Shown: piece after piece, positions 25,226-33,264 of the stretch | Position numbering within the stretch: the first letter of the stretch is position 1 | Layout: each line of letters opens with the position of its first letter | Program-made: the position numbers and the translations under genes | Assembly (NCBI GenBank): GCA_050251735.1 | Contig: JBFWMF010000002.1 | Location: forward strand, 1 to 64,000 | Direction of reading: 5' to 3' | Origin: Desulfitobacterium sp050251735 | Lineage (GTDB): Bacteria; Bacillota; Desulfitobacteriia; Desulfitobacteriales; Desulfitobacteriaceae | DNA: 64,000 nt | The notes under the pieces: generated by a model | What the model was told of the DNA's origin: nothing | Databases searched by the model: none | Seen by the model: only the letters and a program-made list of their open reading frames with translations

Positions 25226-25771
25226 ATGCAGGACAGACGACAATTAAATTTCGCTCAGAGATGGCGAGAGAAGCAGAAGGAACCTCTCAAGGCAGCCAGA
25301 CGTAAATCTAGGCGTATCTTGGCTGGAATAGGGGTGGGGATGGTTGTTGCAGCTCTTGGCAGTGTGCCTTGGCTCTATGAGTATCGCTTAGCGGTGGAAG
25401 CAGATGTGCTAAATCAAAAGATTGCTTCCTTACAAGAAATCGATACACAAGTCTATCAGCTGGAAGTTCTTGTGAGTCGGATAGACGCTCAAGAACAGCT
25501 CCTTGGGCTGATCACCGAGGGCCGCAAGAATCCTAGTGAGGTGCTGAATCGACTCCAACAACAGCTACCCACCGGTGCTACCTTGGTAAGTTTTACGATG
25601 GATAAGGATGATTCCTTCAAGGCATCCATAACCTTTTCTTCACCGGTGGATGCAGCAAATTTTTGGTCGGGAATGATGGGTTCCGATTATTACGAGACGA
25701 AAGATCTTGATACTCTATCTCTGGAAGATAAAGAACAGACCATTGATATGGAATTTAAATTTAAGCAATAG
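25226..25771 (+). CDS. pilN: Type IV pilus assembly protein PilN-like
   Basis: This 181-residue protein has a basic N-terminal stretch (about 1-28), one transmembrane helix (about 30-50, ILAGIGVGMVVAALGSVPWL), a coiled coil (about 60-95, LNQKIASLQEIDTQVYQLEV) and a small ferredoxin-like C-terminal domain. That is the PilN layout. Its ATG lies directly after the pilM stop codon, with GGAGG just upstream. PilN should dimerise with PilO in the periplasm-side alignment complex, here on the outer face of the single membrane. Confidence 0.85.
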   Translation: MQDRRQLNFAQRWREKQKEPLKAARRKSRRILAGIGVGMVVAALGSVPWLYEYRLAVEADVLNQKIASLQEIDTQVYQLEVLVSRIDAQEQLLGLITEGRKNPSEVLNRLQQQLPTGATLVSFTMDKDDSFKASITFSSPVDAANFWSGMMGSDYYETKDLDTLSLEDKEQTIDMEFKFKQ

Positions 25772-25811
25772 GCGCTAAAGTACGCAAAGAAACCCTGGAA
25801 GTGAGAAAAGC

Positions 25812-26378
25812 ATGAGCAAAGAGACTAGACAGCTTATTTTACTCTTGATCCTAATTGCTATAGGTCTGGCCTATGGGTATTATTCGTATCTGTTTGGACC
25901 TAAATGGACGGAGATTCAAGAGCTGCAACGATTTGTAGACGAAAGGCAAAGCCGTTATACCACCTTGCTGGGATATCGGGAGAAAAGCTCCTCTCTTGAA
26001 TGGGAAGTTGCCCAACGTGAGAAAGAGTATAATAATCTAAGAGATCAGATTCCGCAAATGATAGATAAGCCGGAGTTAGTGGTCGATCTATATACTTTTG
26101 CCAAGATGAATCAGGTTCAGCCCCAAACTGTAACCTTTGAAAGTCTTCAAACCATGGATACCTATGTTACCCAGTCCCTGACATTTACTTGTCTAGGCAC
26201 CCAACAAGGTATAATCAACATGATCAATGATATCCAACGTTCGGAAGGGCAACGCTTCAATTTGGAGAGTATGAATTTTACCAACGATAAGGGGATACTT
26301 CATGGCGAGATTCACTTGATTGCTTATGCTAGTAAGGTCAGTGAAGAGCCTCAAGCAAAAAATGCTCAGAGCAGATAA
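25812..26378 (+). CDS. pilO: Type IV pilus assembly protein PilO-like
   Basis: This 188-residue protein has a transmembrane helix at about 8-26 (ILLLILIAIGLAYGYYSYLF), a coiled coil at about 35-85 and a C-terminal ferredoxin-like domain (LSFTCLGTQQGIINMINDIQ). These are the features of PilO, partner of PilN. It is the last gene of the first pilus operon, and a strong terminator follows. No retraction ATPase (PilT) or outer-membrane secretin gene is in the cluster; a secretin is not expected in a monoderm. Confidence 0.85.
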   Translation: MSKETRQLILLLILIAIGLAYGYYSYLFGPKWTEIQELQRFVDERQSRYTTLLGYREKSSSLEWEVAQREKEYNNLRDQIPQMIDKPELVVDLYTFAKMNQVQPQTVTFESLQTMDTYVTQSLTFTCLGTQQGIINMINDIQRSEGQRFNLESMNFTNDKGILHGEIHLIAYASKVSEEPQAKNAQSR

Positions 26379-26398
26379 TAAGGTAGTGAATATTAATT

Positions 26399-26425
26399 AA
26401 CCTCAGCAATGCTGAGGTTTTTTTT
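26399..26425 (+). terminator. Strong Rho-independent terminator of pilus operon 1
   Basis: AACCTCAGC (26399-26407), loop AAT and GCTGAGGTT with eight T residues make a canonical terminator. It closes the pilA-to-pilO block. Confidence 0.95.
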
Positions 26426-26516
26426 GCTAAAAGCACAATGGAATTGATGGGTCAAGCAGAAATTGGCCTCCTTTTGCATAGGTATTAAAACAGGGCGCGA
26501 AAGGAGTGGCTTAAAT

Positions 26517-27269
26517 ATGTTGACCGAAATCCTTGTTGTTAGTGTTGCTTTAACGGTCTTGAAGGGTGTTACCCTTCTTGTCTCTTATATTAACAATAAT
26601 GCTTTTCCGCAACCTCTCAATGAGAAGGATGAAGCCCATTATTTACAGATACTAAGGGCAAGCAAAAACCCAGAGGTTACCGTAAAGGACCTAACAAAAG
26701 CAGAGTATGCTCGTAATAAGCTTGTGGAGCATAATCTGCGCTTGGTAGCTCATTTAGTGAAAAAATTTGATGGTACAGGGGAAGATAGCGATGACCTGAT
26801 CTCCATTGGCACTATTGGGCTGATTAAAGGAATTGACACCTTTGATTCGGGGAAAGGAACAAAGCTAGCCACCTATGCAGCTCGCTGCATCGAAAATGAG
26901 ATTCTTATGCATTTGCGTTCGCTGAAGAAGTCCCGAGGAGAGGTCTCCATTTATGATCCTATCGGGGTGGATAAAGAAGGTAATGAAATTTCCTTGATGG
27001 ATGTTCTGGCCTTCGAGGGTGAAGCAATCTCGGACCGTATTGAAAGTGAATTTGAGCAACGGGTGCTTTTAGATAAAGTAAAGAACTTAACCCGAAGAGA
27101 ACGGCTCGTTCTGCAATTACGCTATGGCTTGATGAACAGCCCACGACGAACGCAGAGGGAAATTGCGAAGACTTTGGGAATCTCACGTTCCTATGTCTCG
27201 CGTATCGAGAAGAAGGCAATCCAAAAGCTAATGGAACAGATGGAAGATCATGATCCGAGAAAATCATGA
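26517..27269 (+). CDS. sigK: Sporulation sigma factor SigK
   Basis: This 250-residue sigma-70 family protein is the late mother-cell sigma factor. It keeps the N-terminal pro-region of about 20 hydrophobic residues (EILVVSVALTVLKGVTLLVS), which is removed by SpoIVFB-type proteolysis. The diagnostic sequences SYINNNAFPQPL, EHNLRLVAHLVKKF, DLISIGTIGLIKG and LGISRSYVSRIEKKA follow. The gene is continuous, so there is no skin element here. The ATG at 26517 follows AAAGGAG; an upstream extension of 18 codons has no ribosome site. It is a single-gene unit between the pilus operon and a long hairpin. Confidence 0.95.
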   Translation: MLTEILVVSVALTVLKGVTLLVSYINNNAFPQPLNEKDEAHYLQILRASKNPEVTVKDLTKAEYARNKLVEHNLRLVAHLVKKFDGTGEDSDDLISIGTIGLIKGIDTFDSGKGTKLATYAARCIENEILMHLRSLKKSRGEVSIYDPIGVDKEGNEISLMDVLAFEGEAISDRIESEFEQRVLLDKVKNLTRRERLVLQLRYGLMNSPRRTQREIAKTLGISRSYVSRIEKKAIQKLMEQMEDHDPRKS

Positions 27270-27279
27270 GGTGTAGATG

Positions 27280-27336
27280 CTAAGCACAGCCCATAGAAGA
27301 TATCTTCTGTGGGCTGTGCTTAGGCTGCGTAGTTTT
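27280..27336 (+). terminator. Long hairpin after sigK
   Basis: CTAAGCACAGCCCA (27280-27293) pairs perfectly with TGGGCTGTGCTTAG (27310-27323), and an inner AGAAGA pairs with TCTTCT. The stem is long, but the following T tract is short and late. Confidence 0.7.
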
Positions 27337-27367
27337 AAATGGTTATTATAAGTGAATCACAATGTAC

Positions 27368-27396
27368 TTGCCAGATGTATGTGAATATTATATAGT
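27368..27396 (+). promoter_or_regulatory. Sigma-A promoter of the lrp-azlC-azlD operon
   Basis: TTGCCA (27368-27373) and TATAGT (27391-27396) are exactly 17 bp apart, about 57 bp before the regulator start codon. Confidence 0.65.
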
Positions 27397-27452
27397 AATG
27401 TAATAAATCACGATATTTAATTTCGTTGAATTTGCCAAAAGGAGAATTTTTG

Positions 27453-27938
27453 ATGGATATTACCCTGGATGCTTTTGATAAAGCGATTATTAATGCTTTG
27501 CAGGAGGACTCCTCGATTTCCAATTTAGAATTATCAAAGATGATCGGCTTATCACCCTCAGCCTGTTTAGCCCGGACAAAGAATCTGAAAGAACAAGGGG
27601 TTATTCAGCACTACACAGTATTTGTTGATGAGAAGAGAATAGGCATTGAATTAATTGCCTTTACCATGGTAAATCTTTCGCCATTAAATCGGGAAATAGC
27701 TAATAATTTCTTGGCAACCATCAACGAGATACCGAATGTTTTGGAGTGTTATACTGTGACAGGTAGCCGTGATTTTCTCTTAAAAGTCGTCGCTAAGGAT
27801 ATTTCATCCTTTCGAGACTTTATTATCGACACGATTATGGCGATACCGGGTGTCGATAAGGTAGAAACGAATATTGTCATGAATACCGATAAACGTACTT
27901 TGACCATACCCCTAGACCTCGATCAAGGAAGTCAATGA
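27453..27938 (+). CDS. Lrp/AsnC family transcriptional regulator (AzlB-like)
   Basis: This 161-residue Lrp-type regulator has an N-terminal winged helix (about 5-60, DKAIINALQEDSSISNLELS and MIGLSPSACLARTKNL) and a C-terminal RAM ligand-binding domain (about 70-150, with CYTVTGSRDFLLKVVAKD). Such proteins bind an amino acid, often leucine or another branched-chain one. It is followed by azlC and azlD, exactly as azlB precedes azlCD in Bacillus, where it represses them. ATG 27453 lies after AAAAGGAG. The ligand is not determined. Confidence 0.9.
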   Translation: MDITLDAFDKAIINALQEDSSISNLELSKMIGLSPSACLARTKNLKEQGVIQHYTVFVDEKRIGIELIAFTMVNLSPLNREIANNFLATINEIPNVLECYTVTGSRDFLLKVVAKDISSFRDFIIDTIMAIPGVDKVETNIVMNTDKRTLTIPLDLDQGSQ

Positions 27939-27981
27939 CAAGTGCACGAAAAGAACAGAGAAGATGAGGAGAATAATCTAT

Positions 27982-28710
27982 ATGCAGGAAAAAACAAAAG
28001 CCCTGAAAGCGGCATTTCCCTATACTTTGCCTGTGATGACAGGCTATCTGTTTCTTGGCATGGCCTTTGGTATACTTCTCAACAGTAAGGGTTATCATTT
28101 TGGCTGGGCCTTACTCATGAGTGTTTTTATCTATGCCGGGTCCATGCAATATGTTGCTATTAATTTACTCACCATCGCCTTTAATCCCTTGAATGCATTT
28201 ATCATGACCTTGATGGTTAATGCCAGACATCTATTTTATGGACTCTCTCTTTTAGGAAAATTCGGGGAGAGCGGCAGTAAGAAACCCTACCTGATGTTTG
28301 GCCTTACGGATGAAACCTTTTCCATACTCTGTGCAACGAATCCTCCCCCGGGTGTGGATCGAGGCTGGTTTATGTTCTTCATTACCCTACTCAATCAGAG
28401 TTACTGGGTTATGGCCTGTGCACTGGGTGGGATTTTGGGTTCTTTAGTATCCTTTAATACTAAAGGAATTGATTTTGTCATGACAGCCTTATTTGTGGTT
28501 ATCTTTCTTGAACAGTGGAAATCCCAGAAGCAGCATGCGCCTGCACTGATTGGTCTCGGCGCGTCTGTATTTTGCTTATTAGTGTTTGGCCCGGTGAATT
28601 TTATTATCCCGTCCATGATCCTGATCATTTTGGTGTTTACCCTATTGAGGAGACCTATTGAAAACTTAACTAACCTGGAAACTATCGATAAACTCGAAGA
28701 GGTAAGTTGA
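27982..28710 (+). CDS. azlC: Branched-chain amino acid exporter large subunit AzlC
   Basis: This 242-residue membrane protein of the LIV-E/AzlC family has the conserved FPYTLPVMTGYLFLGMAFGILL and SVFIYAGSMQYVAINLL segments and five or more hydrophobic helices. With AzlD it should export branched-chain amino acids or toxic analogues such as 4-azaleucine. The start is set at ATG 27982, preceded by AGGAG; an ATG at 27964 is also in frame. AzlD follows after 27 bases. Confidence 0.92.
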   Translation: MQEKTKALKAAFPYTLPVMTGYLFLGMAFGILLNSKGYHFGWALLMSVFIYAGSMQYVAINLLTIAFNPLNAFIMTLMVNARHLFYGLSLLGKFGESGSKKPYLMFGLTDETFSILCATNPPPGVDRGWFMFFITLLNQSYWVMACALGGILGSLVSFNTKGIDFVMTALFVVIFLEQWKSQKQHAPALIGLGASVFCLLVFGPVNFIIPSMILIILVFTLLRRPIENLTNLETIDKLEEVS

Positions 28711-28737
28711 ACATAACGAACGAATGGAGGATAAGGC

Positions 28738-29073
28738 ATGATTTTGTCTGCGCAACAATCATTGATTATTATCGCTATCATCGCTTTAGGGACTTTTCTA
28801 ACTCGAGCGCTGCCCTTTCTACTTTTCCCGTCGAATCGAGCAACCCCGTCGTTTATCCTCTATTTGGGGAATGTGATTCCATTTGCAGCTATTGCCATGT
28901 TGATTGTGTACTGTTTAAAAAATGTATCCCTCCTGGCTGCCCCTTATGGGCTTCCCGAAGGGATAGCAATTGCTTTTATCGTTGTCATTCATTTATGGAA
29001 AAAGAATGTGCTTCTGAGTATCGGGGGAGGAACAGTGCTTTATATGGCGCTAGTGCAATTCGTGTTTGCCTGA
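28738..29073 (+). CDS. azlD: Branched-chain amino acid exporter small subunit AzlD
   Basis: This 111-residue membrane protein has four hydrophobic helices and the AzlD motif LGTFLTRALPFLLFP followed by LGNVIPFAAIAMLIVYCL. It is the small partner of AzlC. GGAGGATAAGGC precedes ATG 28738. Its 3' end overlaps the convergent psd gene by 34 bases, so the two transcripts would overlap unless termination occurs inside coding DNA; no terminator hairpin is evident between them. Confidence 0.92.
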   Translation: MILSAQQSLIIIAIIALGTFLTRALPFLLFPSNRATPSFILYLGNVIPFAAIAMLIVYCLKNVSLLAAPYGLPEGIAIAFIVVIHLWKKNVLLSIGGGTVLYMALVQFVFA

Positions 29074-29951
29074 TTGCCTATTTTCTCGCCGAAGACAACA
29101 TAAGTCTCGATGCCTAACTTTGTTTGTTCGATAATATCGGCATCGATTTTGATTTTATTTTCTTCAAAGAAAAGGAGAACTGTTGAACCGCCGAATTTAA
29201 AGTACCCCTTTTCTGCGCCACGGGTCACCTTATGTTGAGGGGTATAAGTTTGGATTATGGACCCGACAAAAGTGGCACCCACTTCGATATGGAGAATATC
29301 GCCAAAATGATCGGAATGGAAAATGCTCCATTCTCTTTTATTCTCGCAGAAGAGTTTTTGTACTCTTTGCAAAGCCATCGGATTAACAGAGTAATAAGCT
29401 CCTTTGATGCGTTGGGAAGGCTCACAGGAGCCACTATCGATAAAATGAAAGCGGTGATAATCTGTGGGGCATAGGCGCAGAATTAAGCAAGTGCCCTTCT
29501 GATATTTCGAGGCAATAGCTGGGTTTTTGATGAGCTCCTTTAGACTATAGGTGATGCCTTTGACTTGAACCAAATTGTCTAAATCGATATGCTCATAAGC
29601 AAGGAGCTTGCCGTCTCCTAGAGAGATCAGAGAATCCAAATGAGGATCGATGTTTCGCGCAGTGGGCTTTAGTTTTCGGTAAAAGAAATCATTGAATGAG
29701 GAGAACTCCCTAAGATTTTTCTCGGCAATTGATAAATCCATATCAAATTTGTTGACGAAAGGATTAATTTTGCGTCGGCTGATGCGGCGGTCCAGATACC
29801 AACCATAAAAGCTGGAACACATCTTTTTCTTAACAACGGCTTCAAGTAGCTTCATGCCTACAGGGGACGAATAGGTCCACCGGATCATTTTTTCTCCAGC
29901 TACTTTTTCTATCTGATAGTTTTTTGTTTTGCGATCGTAGTATTTTATCAA
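29040..29951 (-). CDS. psd: Phosphatidylserine decarboxylase proenzyme
   Basis: This 303-residue protein makes phosphatidylethanolamine from phosphatidylserine at the membrane. The self-cleavage site is GGST at 254-257, between Gly255 and Ser256, which becomes the pyruvoyl group; it replaces the LGST of the classic type. The catalytic Asp/His region CPTDYHRFHF lies at about 161-170 and SLGDGK at 110-115. It belongs to the clostridial Psd subfamily (start MIKYYDRKTKNY). A TTG start at 29951 follows a GGAG ribosome site by 11 bases. It is divergent from yqeG. No pssA gene is in the window. Confidence 0.93.
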   Translation of the reverse strand: MIKYYDRKTKNYQIEKVAGEKMIRWTYSSPVGMKLLEAVVKKKMCSSFYGWYLDRRISRRKINPFVNKFDMDLSIAEKNLREFSSFNDFFYRKLKPTARNIDPHLDSLISLGDGKLLAYEHIDLDNLVQVKGITYSLKELIKNPAIASKYQKGTCLILRLCPTDYHRFHFIDSGSCEPSQRIKGAYYSVNPMALQRVQKLFCENKREWSIFHSDHFGDILHIEVGATFVGSIIQTYTPQHKVTRGAEKGYFKFGGSTVLLFFEENKIKIDADIIEQTKLGIETYVVFGEKIGNQANTNCTSAI

Positions 29952-30071
29952 CTATTTTTCAACTCCTATAATGGCTATTTTATAATATTTTTTTCCTTTC
30001 CACCAGAGCCAAATCTTTTACTTAGGCGAAAGATAATCTTTTCGCGTTTCACAGGGCAAGCCCTAATTGAC

Positions 30072-30100
30072 TTGCCCAGAATCCGACACTAGGATATAAT
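30072..30100 (+). promoter_or_regulatory. Sigma-A promoter of yqeG
   Basis: TTGCCC (30072-30077) and a perfect TATAAT (30095-30100) are 17 bp apart, placing the start of transcription about 25 bases before the yqeG start codon. Confidence 0.65.
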
Positions 30101-30131
30101 AAGTAAAAAATGTCATGTCGGGGAGGAAAGT

Positions 30132-30662
30132 ATGTTTGATCTCTTCAGGCCGACTTTTCAAGCGGATTCATTAGACAGCATATCTATGGATGTACTAAAA
30201 AGGGATGGTATTCGCGGACTAATCTTAGATCTTGACAACACGATGACCCCCTGGAATGACTTGGAAGTTGAACCCAAGGTGGAAGCATGGTTTAAAAAAC
30301 TTCAAGAAGCAGGAATCAAGGCGTGCGTGGTTTCTAATAATAAGCGTAAACAACGCGTAGCGGTTGTTGCCGATCGCTTAGGAATTCCTTTTGTGTATCG
30401 GGCCACCAAACCACGTCGTAAGGCTTTTCGCGCGGGGATGAATATCTTGGGTACCGGCACTACTGATACGGCTGTTATCGGAGATCAACTGTTTACAGAT
30501 ATCCTCGGCGGAAATCGGATGGGGCTTTACACCATATTGGTTCTGCCCATTAGCGATCATGAATTTGTGGGCACCAAAGTATTACGCAGGATGGAACGAG
30601 TTTTGATCTGGTTTATGAAACGTTGCGATTCATCCGAGCCTCATAGTCCAAAAGTGCCTTGA
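30132..30662 (+). CDS. yqeG: YqeG family HAD-type phosphatase
   Basis: This 176-residue HAD superfamily IIIA protein has the nucleophile motif LILDLDNTMTPWND at about 31-44, motif II VVSNN and motif IV IGDQLFTDILGGN. The family includes Bacillus YqeG and the mitochondrial phosphatidylglycerophosphatase PTPMT/GEP4, so lipid phosphate hydrolysis is a reasonable guess, and psd next door suits it. ATG 30132 follows GGGGAGG. In Bacillus, yqeG is followed by yqeH and aroE; here aroE follows directly and yqeH is absent. Confidence 0.9.
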   Translation: MFDLFRPTFQADSLDSISMDVLKRDGIRGLILDLDNTMTPWNDLEVEPKVEAWFKKLQEAGIKACVVSNNKRKQRVAVVADRLGIPFVYRATKPRRKAFRAGMNILGTGTTDTAVIGDQLFTDILGGNRMGLYTILVLPISDHEFVGTKVLRRMERVLIWFMKRCDSSEPHSPKVP

Positions 30663-30690
30663 AAAGGCATTATATGACGAATGAACGATG

Positions 30691-30713
30691 ACGGAATGGG
30701 AACACCATTCCGT
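30691..30713 (+). terminator. Hairpin between yqeG and aroE
   Basis: ACGGAATGG (30691-30699) and CCATTCCGT (30705-30713) form a perfect 9-bp stem with a five-base loop. The T tract after it is weak. A second small stem, TGCCTT-GAA-AAGGCA, overlaps the yqeG stop codon. Confidence 0.5.
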
Positions 30714-30782
30714 TGTGCTTATCCATACTAGTGACCATGAGGAATTAGGTTTTCTATAAGCACGAATATTGGGGGGATAGAC

Positions 30783-31610
30783 TTGGAGAAACATTTCGCA
30801 GTGATCGGGGACCCCATTGCCCATTCTCTATCTCCCATCATGCATCAAGCAGGATATAAGGCAGCGGGGTATGAGGCAGATTATCAAAAGTTTGAAGTAA
30901 AGCCTGAGGCCCTAGGAGAAGCTGTACGAGGTCTTAAAGCTCTGGGATTTACAGGCTGGAATGTGACTGTTCCCCATAAAGAAGCTATCATCCCTCATCT
31001 GGATGAATTAACTGTGGAGGCTCAGCGGGCAGGTGCCGTGAACACGGTGAAGCTGATGCAAAATCGACTCGTGGGTCATAACACGGATGGGTCGGGCTTT
31101 GTCCGTTCTCTTAAGGATCATCTGGAATTAGATAAAAGTAAGAAGATTGCAATCTTGGGAGCCGGTGGGGCAGCCAAAGGGATTGCTATGGCTCTGGCCC
31201 CTTTTAACGTTCAACTAATGATCCTTAATCGCACCCCGGAGCGGGCAGCGGAACTGGCACAAAGAGTCCGTGAACAAGGTGGACAGGCCACTCAAGAAGC
31301 TTGGGGATGGGGAGAGTGGATAGCCCAAGCCGATTGCCTTATCCAAACGACCAGTATTGGTTTGAAAAATCAACCCTACCCCTTTTCTCTTGAGGGGATA
31401 AGCCCAGGTTGCCTAGTTGTGGATATTATCTTTAATCCTTGGGAAACTCCCTTTTTGAAGTCAGCTAAAGCCTTGGACTGCCAGGTTCTCAACGGAATCG
31501 ATATGCTGCTTTATCAAGGGGTGAATGCATGGGAGTTTTGGTTTGAGGATCGGGCGCCCGTGGAAGCCATGAGAAAGGCTTTGTATGCAGCCTGCAAGCC
31601 AATCAGATAA
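30783..31610 (+). CDS. aroE: Shikimate dehydrogenase (NADP+)
   Basis: This 275-residue enzyme reduces 3-dehydroshikimate to shikimate with NADPH. The substrate site GDPIAHSLSPIMHQAG, catalytic Lys in NVTVPHKEA and Asp in NTDGSGF are present. The nucleotide site reads GAGGAAKGIAMAL, and the C-terminal GIDMLLYQGVNAWEFW is typical. The start is TTG 30783 behind a GGGGGGA ribosome site. It opens a set of shikimate genes, aroE, aroC, aroK, aroB, interrupted by one pilin-like gene. Confidence 0.95.
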   Translation: MEKHFAVIGDPIAHSLSPIMHQAGYKAAGYEADYQKFEVKPEALGEAVRGLKALGFTGWNVTVPHKEAIIPHLDELTVEAQRAGAVNTVKLMQNRLVGHNTDGSGFVRSLKDHLELDKSKKIAILGAGGAAKGIAMALAPFNVQLMILNRTPERAAELAQRVREQGGQATQEAWGWGEWIAQADCLIQTTSIGLKNQPYPFSLEGISPGCLVVDIIFNPWETPFLKSAKALDCQVLNGIDMLLYQGVNAWEFWFEDRAPVEAMRKALYAACKPIR

Positions 31611-31638
31611 AGCCTTGTGACTGAAGGAGAGAGTCGAG

Positions 31639-32103
31639 ATGAAGGTAATGGAGGGGAGCAAAATGCTCTCCAAAGGGTTTACCTTGCTGGAGGTCCTTCT
31701 GGTCCTGACTCTTTTGGCGGGGGCAGGATTTGTTTTATTGGTGAAACTACCGGTGCAGATGGAGAATCGCAATTTATCATTAGCTAGCACTCAGATCATC
31801 CAAGATTTACGGGAGGCAAGGACCAGCGCCTTATCTGAAAATACCTGGTATGAAATCCGTTTTTATGAAAGCAACAACACCTATAGAATTTACCGGGAAG
31901 GATCCTTGGTGAAGAATAGTTCACTTCCTGAGAAAATTAGCTTTGCCAATCGTCCCAGTACGGTTCGTTTCTTTGCTGAGGGCACTACCATTTTTGTGGG
32001 CAGCCCTCCTTTGACAGGTACGATTTCCCTGACCAATGACAAAAGCACGAGAAATGTCATTACAGCATTGATTACAGGCAGAGTTCGGGAGGAAGTAGAA
32101 TGA
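31639..32103 (+). CDS. Pilin-like protein (GspH/ComGD type) inside the shikimate operon
   Basis: This 154-residue protein has leader MLSKG within an N-terminus of up to 13 residues, then FTLLEVLLVLTLLAGAGFVLLVK with Glu at +5. The head has the helix STQIIQDLREARTSALSEN, as in ComGD and GspH, and a beta-rich end. Two in-frame starts have good ribosome sites: ATG 31639 (AAGGAGAG) and ATG 31663 (GGAGGGG). The gene lies 28 bases after aroE and 12 bases before aroC, so it is probably co-transcribed with the aromatic pathway. It could be the missing H-type minor pilin of the second pilus cluster. Confidence 0.83.
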   Translation: MKVMEGSKMLSKGFTLLEVLLVLTLLAGAGFVLLVKLPVQMENRNLSLASTQIIQDLREARTSALSENTWYEIRFYESNNTYRIYREGSLVKNSSLPEKISFANRPSTVRFFAEGTTIFVGSPPLTGTISLTNDKSTRNVITALITGRVREEVE

Positions 32104-32115
32104 GGAGGGTAAGAA

Positions 32116-33264
32116 ATGCGTTATTTAACAGCTGGAGAATCCCACGGACCTAAGCTTGTAGGTATCCTTGAAGGGGTTCCGGCAGGTGCAAAGATAGATA
32201 AGAAATTAATCGATAAGGCTTTAGAAGAGAGACAAAAAGGCCCCGGTCGCGGGGGTCGGATGAGCATAGAAAAGGATCAGGTCGTTATTCTCTCGGGAAT
32301 TCGGGGTGGTGTCACGACGGGTGCTCCTATTGCTCTGGAAATCCTTAATCGCGATTGGACCAATTGGGAAAAAGTGATGGCTTGGGACAGTGACGCTGAC
32401 TTGGAAAGCCGTAAAGTCACGACCCCTCGACCGGGACACGCGGATTTGACGGGTCATCTGAAGTACCGAACCGAAGTCCGCAACGTCTTAGAGCGAGCCA
32501 GTGCCCGGGAGACAGCCATGCGAGTGGCTGTAGGTAATGTCGCCATGCAAATCTTAGCCGCTCTTGGGGTGAAGATTCGTGGGCAGGTTCTTAGGGTGGG
32601 GAAAATCCAAATTCAGGTGGAGGATTCACCTGAGCACTGGGAAAGGGTTAGTGCTTCGGAATGGAAGGTTGGGGACGCTCAAAGTGAGGAAGCCCTATAT
32701 GCCCAGCTCAAAGAAGCACAGAAAAACGGTGAATCCCTCGGAGGTATCATACAAGTTCAGGTGGACCATCTACCACCTGGGTTGGGTTCTTATGTACAGT
32801 GGGACAGAAAGCTAGATGGGCGCTTAGCTCAGGCTGTGTTATCCGTGCAGGCTATGAAGGGTGTTTCCTTCGGTATGGGCTTTGCAGCGGGAGAGCATTT
32901 TGGGTCAGAGGTACATGACCCCATCGGCTTTGCTGCCGGTCGTGGTTATTACCGTTATAGCAATAATGCGGGGGGAATTGAAGGGGGTATGACCAATGGC
33001 GAGCCCATTGTGCTTCAAGCGGTCATGAAGCCTATTCCTACCCTTTATAATCCTCTCCAGACGGTAAATATGGAGAGTAAAGAGATAATGGAAGCCAGCG
33101 TAGAGCGTAGTGATGTCTGCGCGGTTCCGGCAGCCCTGATTGTTCTTCAGCATGTGGTAGCGTGGGAGATTCTTCAGGCGGTTGTAGATAAGTTCCCTTC
33201 AGATACTTGGGAAGAGTTGCAAAAAGCATGGCGGGATTATTTTCAATATGTGAGTGAGCAATAA
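32116..33264 (+). CDS. aroC: Chorismate synthase
   Basis: This 382-residue FMN-dependent enzyme makes chorismate from EPSP. The signature start MRYLTAGESHGPKLVGILEG is followed by the RPGHADLTGHLKY and ERASARETAMRVAVG motifs and by NNAGGIEGGMTNGEPI near the C-terminal third. Length suits the Gram-positive class, which needs reduced FMN from elsewhere. The 3' end overlaps the aroK reading frame by 11 bases. Confidence 0.97.
   Translation: MRYLTAGESHGPKLVGILEGVPAGAKIDKKLIDKALEERQKGPGRGGRMSIEKDQVVILSGIRGGVTTGAPIALEILNRDWTNWEKVMAWDSDADLESRKVTTPRPGHADLTGHLKYRTEVRNVLERASARETAMRVAVGNVAMQILAALGVKIRGQVLRVGKIQIQVEDSPEHWERVSASEWKVGDAQSEEALYAQLKEAQKNGESLGGIIQVQVDHLPPGLGSYVQWDRKLDGRLAQAVLSVQAMKGVSFGMGFAAGEHFGSEVHDPIGFAAGRGYYRYSNNAGGIEGGMTNGEPIVLQAVMKPIPTLYNPLQTVNMESKEIMEASVERSDVCAVPAALIVLQHVVAWEILQAVVDKFPSDTWEELQKAWRDYFQYVSEQ

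Noticed and set aside
28707..29117. 136-codon open frame on the + strand overlapping azlD
   Set aside because: It is an out-of-frame copy of azlD; its composition is unlike a protein and azlD is well supported.
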